64,000 nucleotides of DNA from Phaeosaccion multiseriatum (lineage: Eukaryota > Ochrophyta, other classes): the NCBI GenBank assembly GCA_965112735.1, contig OZ218953.1, forward strand, positions 1,736,001 through 1,800,000, in the 5' to 3' direction. Under the pieces are notes generated by a model. That model saw nothing but the letters and a program-made list of their open reading frames with translations, was not told where the DNA came from and made no database searches. Shown in pieces: positions 14,301 through 26,619 of this stretch. Position numbers and translations under genes: made by a program. Numbering within the stretch: the stretch's first letter is position 1; each line of letters begins with the position of its first letter.

Positions 14301-15366
14301 CCCTCCTCGCTCGTTGCTGACGACTCTTCCCTGGTGGCAGATCTGATGGTGCTGCTGCCGAGCCTCACCGGCGTCCTCGCTACGGTACAGGTGCTCTATG
14401 CCAGGTACGGGTATGTCTATATTTCACGGTGTGTGCGTGTGTGTGTACGTGCGTGCGTGCGTGCGTGTGTGCTGCGTGTGTGTGTGTGTGCGTTTCACAG
14501 TGTGTATCTGCGCAAGTGGGTGCGGGTGGGTGGGTGGGTGGGTAAGTGAGCTAGAGGGAAGGAAGGTCAGAGGGATGGGAGGAAGAAAGGGAGAGAAGAC
14601 GAGGCGGAACTTGGGCCTTTGGGTGCGTGCGTTCGTGCGTGCATGCGCATCCACATAACGCCCCCTCCCCCTCTTTCACGAGATTCACCGCCTATGGATA
14701 AAGACAATCCCCCTATCGCTGGTGTCGCTGGGTGTCGGGAAGCTTCCACATACTCCCTCCTCACCCTCCCCTCAACCCCTGTGTGTTGTATCAACATTGG
14801 TTCTCTGCTGTGCCAGCTGTCCGGTCGGTCGCCGAGGAGGCCAGCAGCAGCAGCAGTCTGTGGCATCGTCGTCATCTGTGAGATCTGTGAGCAGAGGAGG
14901 TCAGCGGTGGCTTCCAAGAGCGGCATGGGGTTATGGCTTGTATGATGAGCCGAGAGAAGAGAGCTCTGCGGCAGCTGCTGGAGCGATGGCGCTCGGAAGC
15001 AGACTAGGAGGCAACAGCAGCAGCGAGGGGGGGAGGGAGGGGAGGGAGGGGGCGCAGGCTGGAGTAGAGAAGGTAGGGAAGGAACGCAACGCAGCAGCAG
15101 CAGCAGCAGCGGTAGCAGTTGGTGACACGGCAGCTGCTGCAGCAACTTGTGGTACCAAAGCGGAAGTGGCAGCAGGAATAGTGTTGGGAGCGCCCCCGCT
15201 CAAGAGAGAAGAGAGCACCGCAACAGATGCAGAGGGCTCTGCAGCACCTGGGCCGGCAGGTGGTGAAGGTGGTGGTACAGCAGTTGGTGGTACAGCGGCT
15301 GGTGGACGTCCCCGGCATCGGCCCGAGAGAGGCCTCCGGAGTCCTAGCCACCGCTGCTCCATGTAG
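1..15366 (+). CDS. Soluble-type (ADCY10-like) adenylyl cyclase fused to an ATPase region, 5' partial
   Basis: Class III nucleotide cyclase resembling bicarbonate-responsive soluble adenylyl cyclase, which makes cAMP from ATP. Exons with matching phases: <1-2072, 2242-2508, 2737-3851, 3967-4269, 4573-5190, 5521-5611, 5739-9808, 12450-12761, 13045-13095, 13422-13892, 14217-14404; a large exon ends at 12108 and begins near 11235. Exons at 10230-10267, 10607-about 11062 and 14817-15366 are tentative. The first cyclase domain shows IAMMDLCGFTRLAEDL (about nt 560-610) and GGDVIRLAGDALIVLF, so both metal-binding Asp are present. The second shows FTMDDKGLVLVAAHGLP and VGDTVNTAARLM. Next comes a P-loop, EGVPG/GGKSAFL, split by the intron 5612-5738, then a Walker-B-like VVVIDCEELL (about 9541-9570) and a STAND-type helical region (LTPQQQFLLK, VLACLGPYETPLDLLEQ). 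Long Ser, Gly, Ala and Glu tracts interrupt the domains. No start codon is visible: the frame is open to the window edge. Confidence 0.85.
616..1985 (+). other. Low-complexity insertion inside the first cyclase domain
   Basis: About 455 in-frame residues rich in Ala, Gly, Ser, Glu and Gln separate the first metal-binding segment (MMDLCGFTRL) from the rest of the first catalytic domain (LRLITGDFFK, then GGDVIRLAGDAL). It includes a run of about 14 Glu (895-935) and a Ser run (1383-1415). The frame stays open throughout and no splice sites of matching phase were obvious, so I treat it as translated. An unrecognised retained intron cannot be excluded. Confidence 0.6.
1006..1031 (+). repeat. Dispersed motif copy (variant)
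   Basis: Reads CAGTTGGTAATACAGCAGC, one change from the commonest form. In frame it encodes AVGNTAA inside the cyclase. Confidence 0.6.
7397..7420 (+). repeat. Dispersed motif copy
   Basis: Reads CAGTTGGTGATACATCAGC in cyclase exon 7, encoding PVGDTSAA. Confidence 0.7.
7506..7530 (+). repeat. Dispersed motif copy
   Basis: Reads CAGTTGGTGAAACGGCAGC in cyclase exon 7, encoding AVGETAA. It lies about 110 bp after the previous copy. Confidence 0.65.
9471..9491 (+). repeat. Dispersed motif copy
   Basis: Reads GCGTTGGTGATACAGCAGC in cyclase exon 7, encoding GVGDTAA just before the Walker-B-like segment. Confidence 0.7.
11685..11703 (+). repeat. Dispersed motif copy, read in another frame
   Basis: Reads CAGTTGGTGATACAGCATG. 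Here the cyclase frame reads QLVIQHE rather than AVGDTAA, so the DNA, not the peptide, is conserved. Confidence 0.7.
13017..13044 (-). repeat. Dispersed motif copy forming a splice acceptor
   Basis: The reverse-complement motif ends in CTGCTGCAG, whose AG is the acceptor of cyclase exon 13045-13095. A degenerate second copy lies just upstream (12999-13010). Confidence 0.75.
13196..13365 (+). repeat. Pyrimidine minisatellite in a cyclase intron
   Basis: Roughly three tandem copies of a C/T-only unit of about 55 bp, built from CCTCTCCCTTCCCC and TCCCCCTCTC blocks. They fill the intron 13096-13421 upstream of the acceptor at 13421. Confidence 0.8.
15114..15300 (+). repeat. Cluster of dispersed motif copies near the cyclase 3' end
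   Basis: One copy at 15114-15135 (encoding AVGDTAA) and two degenerate copies at about 15276-15300 (encoding AVGGTAA) lie in the tentative last coding exon. Confidence 0.6.
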
Positions 15367-16763
15367 GAGGAAGGGTGGGCTTATAGTGCCCCAAGACGCT
15401 TCGGAGACTCCTGGATAGAAGATAAAAGGACGCGGCAGTATCACTGACATAAGTGGTCAGTCAGCGTGGGGACGGGGGGGGGGCGTGAAACGTGCCGTCT
15501 TGCTTTGTATTGTTATCTATTATATATACACTTGAAAGAGGCCTCTTTCTGCCTGTCTGCCTGCCGGTCTGCCTTCCGCGAGAGCAAAATATGCCACCCA
15601 CACTCCTCTTTAAGAGATCGAAGCCATCGTGTCCTCTGAATCAGAGCTCACAGTGCGTTAGTCCCGCCTCTACGTCCCAGCAGTTTTGGGTCACCCTGCC
15701 CCAATCAAGTCCACCCAGCAGTTGAGCAGTTGAGCAGTTGCATGTCACTACTAGCCCCCAAGTCATCAAAAGTGTGGATCGAGGCAGGAGGGAGGGAGGA
15801 GCTCGAGGGAGAGGAGGAGCGGGGGGGGGGGGGGGTGAGGCAAAAGCCGACCAAAACAGTGGATAACCAGCGAGAGCAAGTACAAAAGCAGGGAAGTGGG
15901 CTTCCTTTCGCTTCTTCTCCACTGATTCTGCTCTGCTTGGCCTCACCCCCCCCCCCCCTTCCCCTCTTGGTGATGTTGGAGTCTCCAGTCCTGTCCTCCT
16001 GTGATGATGCTTGTACAAAATTTGCTTGCGCAGGATGAATGAGATGAAGCAAACTCGAGCAGCTACAGCAGAGTCTTCTTGCGCAGGATGAATGAGATGA
16101 AGCAAACTCGAGCAGCTACAGCAGAGTCTTTTCCATGCTCGGCTCCAAGTCTGATCGGTCCATCGCCTCCGCCTGTCAGAGACGAGGACATTGTGTGTGT
16201 GTGTGTGGGTGGGAGACATGGAGTGAGAAAGAAAGAGAGAGAGTGTGTGTGTGTGTAAGGGACGGAGCGAGAACGAGAGAGAGAGGGTGAGAGAACAGAG
16301 AGAGAGAGAGAACAGAGAGAGAGAGAGAGAGAACAGAGAGATTGGTTTCAGTAAGCAGTCTCAGTCCCCCCCACATGGCCGAAACCGAGAGCTCTCATCT
16401 TCCAATTGGAGTTCCAATTGGAGTGTGTACGCACGGGCAAGGGCGCACAAAGGAGCGCCGTCACGCATGAGGTTCGAGCTCCCTCCACGTCATGTCCATG
16501 CCTGCTTAGCCCTCCCTCTTTCTTCTCCTCTCTTGTTCCTCCTCGCCCAGTGTCACTACAGTACTACCCGACTAAAGATTCATGCCTGCTTAGCCCTCCC
16601 CTCATGTTCTCTCCTCATCCTCGCCCAGTGTCGCTACAGTACTACCCGACTAAAGATTCATGCCTGCTTAGCCCTCCCTCTGTCTTCTCCTCTCTTGTTC
16701 CTCATCGCCCAGTGTCGCTACAGTACTACCCGACTAAAGATTCATGCCTGCTTAGCCCTCCCC
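15367..16763. other. Convergent intergenic region
   Basis: Lies between the 3' ends of the cyclase and the small Cys-rich gene. No convincing coding region is present. It holds a 53-bp tandem duplication, a (GA)n/(GT)n tract (16185-16345) and most of a satellite-like array. Confidence 0.6.
16025..16130 (+). repeat. Perfect 53-bp tandem duplication
   Basis: The segment beginning CTTGCGCAGGATGAATGAG occurs at 16025-16077 and again, apparently without change, at 16078-16130. Identity suggests a recent event. Confidence 0.9.
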
Positions 16764-16815
16764 TCATGTTCTCTCCTCATCCTCGCCCAGTGTAGCTACA
16801 GTACTACCCGACTGA
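16498..16815 (+). repeat. Four-unit satellite-like array with alternating unit types
   Basis: Units begin CATGCCTGCTTAGCCCTCCC at 16498, 16581, 16659 and 16743, and share CAGTGT(C/A)(G/A)CTACAGTACTACCCGA near their ends. Lengths alternate at about 83, 78, 84 and 78 bp. Units 1 and 3 carry a longer CTTCTCCTCTCTTG core, and units 2 and 4 carry CATGTTCTCTCC. The array is therefore a dimer of about 161 bp repeated twice. Confidence 0.85.
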
Positions 16816-19389
16816 CTCACCACTGGCGCAATGCTCTCCTGGTAGTGTAACTCTGTGGCCATTTGGGCGGTCATGCAACCGACCTGTTCCAAGCAATGTG
16901 TCCATACAGTGCCATCCATCGGCCACAGAGATAGAGAGAGAGAGGGAGAAAGAGTGTCCAGAACAGAAGTGCGCACCACGCAAAACAATTCCACACGATG
17001 AAATCAGAGAAGGAAAGAGGGCAACACAAGGGGGGGAGGGTTGAGAGCTGGCAGCGGCTATTGCAACGTAAATATGGGAGGGAGGGAGGGAGGGAGGGAG
17101 GGGGAGGGAGGGAGCTGTAATACCCTAAGCAAGCAACACATGCAAGAGAGGTAGGTGAGGAAATCTTCTTCTTCGTTGTTCGCCCTCTTGTGTTCGTGCT
17201 CATATGTAACGCTATGTAACGCCCTCTTGTGTTGGTGCTCATATGTAACGCTTGCGCGACGCGTGTCCGCTACGCACCACTCACTCACCGTGCTGTAAAA
17301 GACCATCTCGGCGACGAGGTCGAGGATCCGTGAGAGCTCACGGAAGCTGTGCAAGGCAAGTCCAGGCAAGGGGGGGCGAGGCCAGGGACAAGAGCGATAC
17401 AGGGGGGGTGAGGGAGGGAGGGGGTGAGGGAGTGATGGGCTGAGAGAGTGAGGGGGTAAGGAGGCGAGGGGTTGGAGGAGCGAGGGGGGGGGGGTGGTGA
17501 GGGGGTGAGAGAGGAGTGTTGCCGTGGGAGGCGTGTGTTTCTGTGGATCCATCCCATCCCATCCCATCCCATCCCATCCCATCCCATCCCATCCCATGTC
17601 TTTCGTTGTTCGTGACGAGAGTTATGGCACCGTGAGTGTACAAACTCGCCGAGGTACAAGTAGTGAGTGGTGTTATTCGCACTCGTTCGCCCGCCCCATT
17701 CCCCCAAAACCCCAGCAACTCACTTTCGGTTGATTAGGGCCAAGCAGTGACAGGCGCAGGACAAGACTTGGATGAGGTTGTTACACCTGGGTGGGGCGAG
17801 GTGAGAAGCGAGCGAGCAGGCGGCAAAAGCAACAAGGACGGAGCCAGTCCAGTCCAGTTCAAAAAAAGAGTGAGTAGTAAGGCAAGGGCAACAGGCAGAG
17901 GCAGGCAGGCAGGCAACAGGCACATGCATGGATGTGTGCGTAGGCGCCGTCTGGGGGTGAGTGTGAAAGGACAGCTCAGGCAGCGCCTCCAGCAGCGGCA
18001 CCGTCAGAGGCCCGATCGGAGATTGTGACCGAGGGATACACCAAAAAAACGTTTTGCTCTCGCTTGCCAAGGAGTCCGATCGATGCCTCGATGCGCTCCT
18101 TCACCCTGCCAGGACCTAAGCGCCCGCCCATCCTTCCTTCTGCTACGCTACTGACCGGATGATCTTGTTGTCCCAGGGATCCGGTACAAGTCTGTATTTG
18201 TCCATGATGAGCATCCGATTCGCGCTGACTGCGCAGCTCAAGCAGCAGAACGATTCCAGACAGAGGCAAAGGGCGGGGCAGGACTCCTCGCCCATCTCTC
18301 CTGGCCTGGAGGAGAAGAGGGACGCAGCAGTACAGCAGTTGGTGATTTAGCGCGTCCATCCACAGCATTGGCAAGAAGGAAATAACACAACAGCGCAACA
18401 AAGAAGCAGAGGAGGGTATGGCCACGAGGTAGGCATTTAAGCTGAGACCTGAGAAGTGGAGGGGAGGAGAGAGAGACAGAGAGAGAGAGAAACAAAATGC
18501 AAGCAGAGAGACGCAAAGTGTGTGTGTGTGCGTCTTACATGCAGCAGCCACAGCCTCCGAAATAGCCTTGGCAACAGATGTAATTCTGAATGTCTCCATC
18601 GATCAATTTATGCCGGATGTGGCATTGGGAGCAGGGCCCGCACACGCATCCAAGAGTTGCCCCTGTTTCATCGTTTCGCACAGGAAAAGCGGGCAAGAGG
18701 GGGGGGGTAAGAAGAGAGTGGGCATCCTCCTTCAATCACACGGCACTTACATAGCGGATTAGCACAGCAGGACTTGTTCATTCCCACCTGTACCACGGCA
18801 TCAAGAAAAAGAGAGGGGAAGGGTGAGGGAGGGCACTGTGGTGAGGAGAGGAGAGAGCGAGAAAGAGAGAATGAGAGAGAGAATGAGAGAGAGATAGAGA
18901 TAGAGAGAGAGAGAGAGAATGAGAGAGAGCGAGAGAGAGAATGAGAGAGATAGAGATAGAGATAGAGAGAGGAGAGAGAGAGGAGAGAGAAGGAGAGAGA
19001 GAAGGAGAGAGAGAGAAGACAGAGAGAGAAGACAGAGAGAGAAGGAGAGAGAGAGCGAGAGAGAGAATGAGAGAGAGAATGAGAGAGAGAGAGAGAGAGA
19101 AAAGAGAGAGAGAGAGCGAGAGAGAGAATGAGAGAGATAGAGATAGAGATAGAGAGAGGAGAGAGAAAGATAGAGATAGAGAGATAGAGGGAGAGGGGGG
19201 GTGAGAGAGAGAGAGGGAGAGAGAGAGGGAGAGAGAGAGCGAGAGAAGGAGAAGGAGAGAGAGAAGAGAGAGAGGGGAGAGAGACAAACCCCCTTCCCTC
19301 CCTACCTGGAATTGGTTTGGGTTCCCGTAGTATTGGCCATACTTGGAGCCTTCGACGGGGCTGTCGTCAACGCATAAGCAGCACGCCAT
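16764..19389 (-). CDS. Conserved Cys-rich protein, 211 residues, function unknown
   Basis: Seven exons close in phase: 19389-19306, 18787-18751, 18662-18539, 18305-18156, 17786-17724, 17346-17289, 16883-16764. The product starts MACCLCVDD. It has Cys clusters CVCGPCSQCH, ICCQGYFGGCGCC and CPALCLCLESFCCLSC, then AVSANRMLIMDKYRLVPDPW, a helical segment ending in NFRELSRILDLVAEMVFYST, and VGCMTAQMATELHYQE. The pattern recalls a protist family I know only as conserved and uncharacterised; I cannot attach a Pfam name. The many adjacent Cys beside hydrophobic residues could be palmitoylated or bind metal (inference). There is no obvious signal peptide. The last 17 or so codons and the stop come from satellite unit 4. 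The start is the first ATG with a matching first donor. Confidence 0.8.
18331..18349 (+). repeat. Dispersed motif copy in an intron
   Basis: CAGTTGGTGATTTAG preceded by GCAGTACAG. It lies in the intron upstream (in gene sense) of the Cys-rich gene exon 18305-18156. Confidence 0.6.
18842..19290 (+). repeat. (GAGA)n purine tract filling intron 1
   Basis: About 450 bp made almost entirely of G and A, with GAGAGA, GATAGA and GAATGA variants. On the coding strand it is a pyrimidine tract leading away from the donor of exon 1. Confidence 0.9.
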
Positions 19390-20228
19390 TAGTCAAAGTA
19401 CAAAGAAGCCTAAGGAGAAAGAAAAAGAAACGAGAAGAGAGAGGTGAAACTGAAAACTGGGCTTGGGGATCGTTCTTTTCAAAAACTTACTTACCACCAC
19501 TGGCAGTGTCTAGCAGCGTGTGCTGAGTCTGCTGAAGCAACAGAACGAAGCGGGTGAGAGGGATGTTGCATGTTCACCTCCAGTAGAGCCTGGGAGGAAA
19601 CGCTCTGAGCGAGGAAGTGGGAAAGTCGGGAAGGATCCAGGAACGCTGAGAGGGGGAGGAGGAGGAGGAGGAGGAGGAGGAGGAGGAGGAGGAACAGGAA
19701 GAGCAGGCAGCGAGGATCCCGTCCATGTGTGTATGTACATTACGATTCGATGCTCCCAATAATGATGGGACATGTCAGTTAGTACGACCGGCCGCCAAAT
19801 CCGTCCGTTCGTCAGTCCGCCCCCCGTCGCCCTCTCTTTCCGCCCTCCTGCCGGCCTCCCTGTCCTCCCATCATCTTGCCGCACATCCATTCGCTCCACC
19901 CCGCCCTGCCCTAATGTGGCTCAGTCCTCCTCGTCCTCGTCCTCGTCCTCCTCCTCCCCCTCCTCGTCCTCCTCGTCCTCGTCCTCCTCCTCCTCCTCCT
20001 CCTGCTCCTCCTCCTCCTCCTCCTCCTCCTCCTCCTCCTCCTCCTCCTCCTCCCATCCATAGTGCGACACAGTCCTCTGCTCTATTGGCCTCGCTTCAAA
20101 TCTCGACAGGACCCCTCATCCTGCTCCGCGAAGTGCAGTTACAGCAGCACCGTAGTGAGAGCAGAAGGAAGCGCAACTGCTCCTCCCACCCTCCCTCCCT
20201 CCCTCCCTTCTCTATCCTCCCTCCCTCC
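19390..20228. other. Intergenic region between tandem minus-strand genes
   Basis: Separates the start of the small Cys-rich gene from the stop of the PDAP1 gene. It holds a (GGA)n tract at 19645-19692 and a long (TCC)n tract at 19925-20054. Open frames here are repeat artefacts. Confidence 0.6.
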
Positions 20229-22660
<2,432 letters not shown>

Positions 22661-22819
22661 GCTTCTAATCTAATGGAAAATAGATACCCCTTCTTCCTTG
22701 GATATCTCTCTTGGCAGCGCGAAGGGAAGGACGCAGCCCAATCCTATGCAATAATCAATCAAATCTCTTCCCTTCCCTCCAACATCCCTATCTCCTAAGG
22801 ATAAACACGAAGACAGGTG
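22661..22819. promoter_or_regulatory. Shared divergent promoter, PDAP1 / MidA
   Basis: Only 159 bp separate the two start codons, which face away from each other, so both promoters and 5' UTRs must lie here or overlap the genes. No clear TATA box was identified. The segment is less repetitive than the introns. Confidence 0.6.
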
Positions 22820-24870
22820 ATGGCGATGTCGTCACTGCAGCGGGCGGGAGGCAAACTGGCCCGCCACTTCATCGCGTCCTCGCTGTACGCGTCCGACAGC
22901 GGCTACTTTGCCAAGAGAGACATAATCAAAGACCTGCACGAGGGGCTGCCTTTCAACGAGATGCTGGGCATGGCCGACTACCACAAGGGAGTGCAGAAGG
23001 TGGGTTGCACTGGGACGCAGGAAGAGAGAAGGAGCAGCAGGAGCAGCAGGAGGGGGAAGAGGAGCTGGAGGAGAAGCAGCAGCCAGGAGCAGCAGCAGAA
23101 GGCTCGCTTCGATCTCTTGAGGAAGGTCTACCCCCTGTCTGTGCTGCGGCTTCTCCTGTGAGCAGGAGGCGAATACTTCGTGGCGATTGGCCAGCAAGTG
23201 GCTTCCGCTCAGGGAGGGAAGGCCAATCCTGCTCGAAGAAGAAAAGAGCCGAGCCGACTTGCATCTCCTGCTCTTCACACGCCCCACCCCACCCCACCTT
23301 TGTCCCAACCTCTCCTGACCGCCATCCCTCCCTCCCCCTCCCCACCAACACCCTGCACCGCCATGCCCATCGGTCGCGTCGTCGTGCATCCATCCATCTC
23401 CCCCCCAGGCCTACGACAGCAAGCCGCAAGCCTGGCTCACTCCTGTGGAAGTGTTTCGCCCTCACTACTCCGCAGCCATGGCCAAATATATGGTGGAGGA
23501 GGCCCGAAGAGCGGGACTGGGCCGCAACGGAAAGCGCAAGAGAAAGCTGCGGCATAAAACCAGCGGCTTCGCCTTGCTCACCAGCGGCAGTGGGAGTGGC
23601 AGTAGCAGAGGAGGCGCGGCAGCAGCGCGGCAGATCGGCTCAGGGGGGACTGCAGAGGAGACTTTCAACGACAGCCACAGCCAGGGTCAGGGCCAGGGTC
23701 AGGGCCAGGGCCATCAGGGCGAGGCGTATGATACAGGAGCGCCGTGGGACGAGTTGGTCATATATGAGGTCGGGGGGGGGAGCGGCACCAACGCGCTGTG
23801 CATCCTCGATTGGATGCAGCAGCACGCCCCGGATGAGTACGAGCGTAAGTAAGAGTAAGAGAGCGAACTGAAGAGTGCGGAAGGCGACGGACGAATGAGG
23901 CCTGTGGGTGGTAGGCTTGGTCTTGCCATTAGCAGTATTATTTGTGTAAACTAGGGTAGGGAGATATGCATTGGTCTCCTCACTCCCCCTTCCTCGTACC
24001 TATGCTTGCGTTCTCACTCATTGCTCACGTTTCGCTACTCAGGTACCACATATACCATTATAGAGATCAGTTCACTGCTGGCGGAGCGGCAGAGGGAGCG
24101 TGTCTGCTCTCGCCACCGAAACTGCAGAGTGCTGCTGCAGGATGCCCTCAGTTGGGTGGAGGACGGGTGAGTCAGAGAGGCACACTCACTCACTCACTCA
24201 CTCACTCACTCACAGACTCACTCCCTCAGCCACGCACGCACTCACTCACTCACTCACTCACTCACTCACTCACTCACTCACTTCATAGTACACATCATTC
24301 CCACTCCCAGAAAGTGTAGGGAGCCCCTCGAATGCTCCCTCTTCCATCTCCTCCCACCGCTCGTCCCTCCTCTCCTCTCATCTCATCTGCCTGAACAAAA
24401 AATGCAATACGCATGCCCCTTTCCCGTCCGTACACGCCCCCCCCAGCTGGCCCACGGAACAAAGGCCGTGCTTCTTCCTCGGCATGGAGGTGCTTGACAA
24501 CCTACCGCATGACAAGGTATGGCACTGCACACACGCACGCACTCACTCACGCCTGCACTCACAAGGCAGGGTGGCAGTCTTGAATTGAGTCAGCCCAAGG
24601 GGTTTTCTGTCTGAGTTTGGGCTGAGGAGGAGGAGAGGGAGGAGGAGGAGGAGGAGGAGGAGGGGGAGGAGGAGGAGGTTGTGCCGGAGGAGTTAGGGTG
24701 GAAGCTCTTCCTACGTGGAGAGTGAAGCACAAGTGATCACCTCACCAACCCCCAAGCAGCCTGCCCAAAGCCTCTGCTTCTCACCTTAGTCCGTCCCGTG
24801 TTGGCTTCCTCACTTTTCCTGCGATCTGCAAAGGTGGCGTGGAGGCGACCTGATGTGAATTTCCACAGCA

Positions 24871-24907
<37 letters not shown>

Positions 24908-25265
24908 CAGTAGTAGCAATAGTAGTAGCAGTAGTGATAGCTTAGGCAGCACGGGAGGCTCCCAGGAGGAGCAGCTGTGCGAGGCCATCGTGGAGGAGTG
25001 GGAGCCGCCCAAGCTGCAGACGTGGAGCTGGAGAACCCCCGCGGACTACGATGGCAGCAGACGGGATGCCTCAGCCACCAACCGCCGACGGAGAGGAGCC
25101 GGGGGAGGAGCCGCAGACCCGCTGTACATAGAAAAGTTCCGGCCTGTGAGCGACCCGACCATACAGGCCACTCTGGCGGCTCACCCGGCCGCTAGGGGCT
25201 TTGTGGACACTCAGAGCAAGATGGGGGGGGGGGGGGGGCAACAAGAGGGCGTGCCAGCCATCGAA

Positions 25266-25302
<37 letters not shown>

Positions 25303-26033
25303 GAGGAGGAGGCCTCTCGTCGTGGTGGAGGGGTTTAATGGCTTCGCGCAGAAGGCAAGCGGAACCCTCGGCCTGCTTCATCCCCACCGGCGCCTTCTTG
25401 CTGCTCAACAGCCTGTCCAAGGCCTTCCCTCGGCATCGCGTCATCCTTGCGGATTTCGACTACTTGCCGCCCCCCGTGCTGGATAGGCCGATAGACTCGA
25501 CTATGGAGGCACTGCAGGTTCGAGGGAGAGGGAGGGAGGGAGGGAGGGAGGGGGTATTAAGGGAGCCCTGCTTACATATTCTTCCTCCTCGGTCTCCTCC
25601 TTTCTCCCCGCCTCCTCCTCCTCCTCCTTTCTCCCGTGCACTGCCATCGTCAGGCGCCTCTTGTGTCCGCGAGAGATCCAATCACGGGAGAGAGCTACGA
25701 CTACAATACTTACCTCGTTCCACAGGTGTGTGTGTGTGCGTGTGCGTGCGTGCGTGCGTGTGTTTGTGCGTATTCGTGAGTGTATGCTTGTATGTGCGTG
25801 CGTGCGTGCGTGCGTGCGTGTGTGCGCGTTTGTGTGTGTGTGAGTTAGGTGGGACTTGGCAGGGCGTCACCACCACTGTGTCTCGAGGAACGTCGTCCTG
25901 ACACCCTGTACCTGTGCCTCTCTTTCTTTCCCTCTCTCCCTCTCTCCCTCCCTCCCTCCCTCCCTCCCGTCCTTGTGTGTCCCCCCCTCCGTCCCCTCGT
26001 TTACCCCTCTCTCTCCTTCTCCCTCTTTTTCAC

Positions 26034-26071
<38 letters not shown>

Positions 26072-26432
26072 GCAGGGCAAGGCCGATATCATGTTCGCGA
26101 CGGACTTTGAGGCGCTAAAGGAGATGTACAGCGTGGTGTGCCGCCGACCGAGCAGCGCCGTGCATGTGACAAAGCAGCACACCTTCTTAAAGGTTGGTCA
26201 CGGGCGAGGGGAGGACGGGGAGAAGAGGGGAGAAGGGAGGGGAGGGAGGGGAGAGGAAGGGGAGGGATAGTGGGGTTGTAGCGTGGATGAATCAGGCCCA
26301 TTGTGCAAGCTGGTTCTGTTCCTCCTGGTTTCAGTTCCAGTTTCAGTTTGATGATTCCACGCACGCGCGCACAACCACGCTCACGCTCACACCGCTCAAA
26401 CGTCCCCTCTGACAACGCTCATACCGCGAACC

Positions 26433-26511
<79 letters not shown>

Positions 26512-26619
26512 ACCCACGCCCCTCCCCAGGCCTTTGCCAACGTGCATGCCACCACGTGCCGCAACGGTTACAACCCCTTACTGGAGGACTTCTCCAACAC
26601 AAAGATGCTCTTCAGCTGA
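22820..26619 (+). CDS. NDUFAF7/MidA-type SAM-dependent protein arginine methyltransferase
   Basis: Eight exons close in phase to 590 residues: 22820-22999, 23409-23844, 24043-24166, 24447-24516, 24834-25517, 25654-25725, 26076-26192, 26530-26619. In other eukaryotes this family dimethylates an arginine of the NDUFS2 subunit and is needed for mitochondrial complex I assembly. Seen: SLYASDSGYFAKRDIIKDLH (N-terminal family motif), WLTPVEVFRPHYSAAMAKYM, the SAM-binding loop YEVGGGSGTN (near residue 180), TIIEISSLLAERQRERV, the signature FFLGMEVLDNLPHDK, ADFDYLPPP, and DIMFATDFEAL near the end. Poly-Ser, Gln/Gly and poly-Ala insertions make it longer than the usual 400-450 residues. The first ATG is used; a short basic/aliphatic N terminus could be a mitochondrial signal. 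Confidence 0.9.
24181..24283 (+). repeat. (ACTC)n tetranucleotide tract
   Basis: ACTC repeats directly after the donor of MidA exon 3, in the intron 24167-24446. Confidence 0.85.
26434..26502 (+). repeat. (CA)n microsatellite near a splice acceptor
   Basis: About 33 CA units ending just before the CCCCAG acceptor of MidA exon 8. Confidence 0.9.

Noticed and set aside
16498-16815. CRISPR array
   Set aside because: Units are contiguous near-identical repeats without unique spacers, in an intron-rich eukaryotic genome.
23000-23161. Continuation of MidA exon 1 to the stop at 23161
   Set aside because: The donor at 23000 joins in phase to exon 23409, which carries the conserved family sequence; the extension is Ser/Arg low-complexity.
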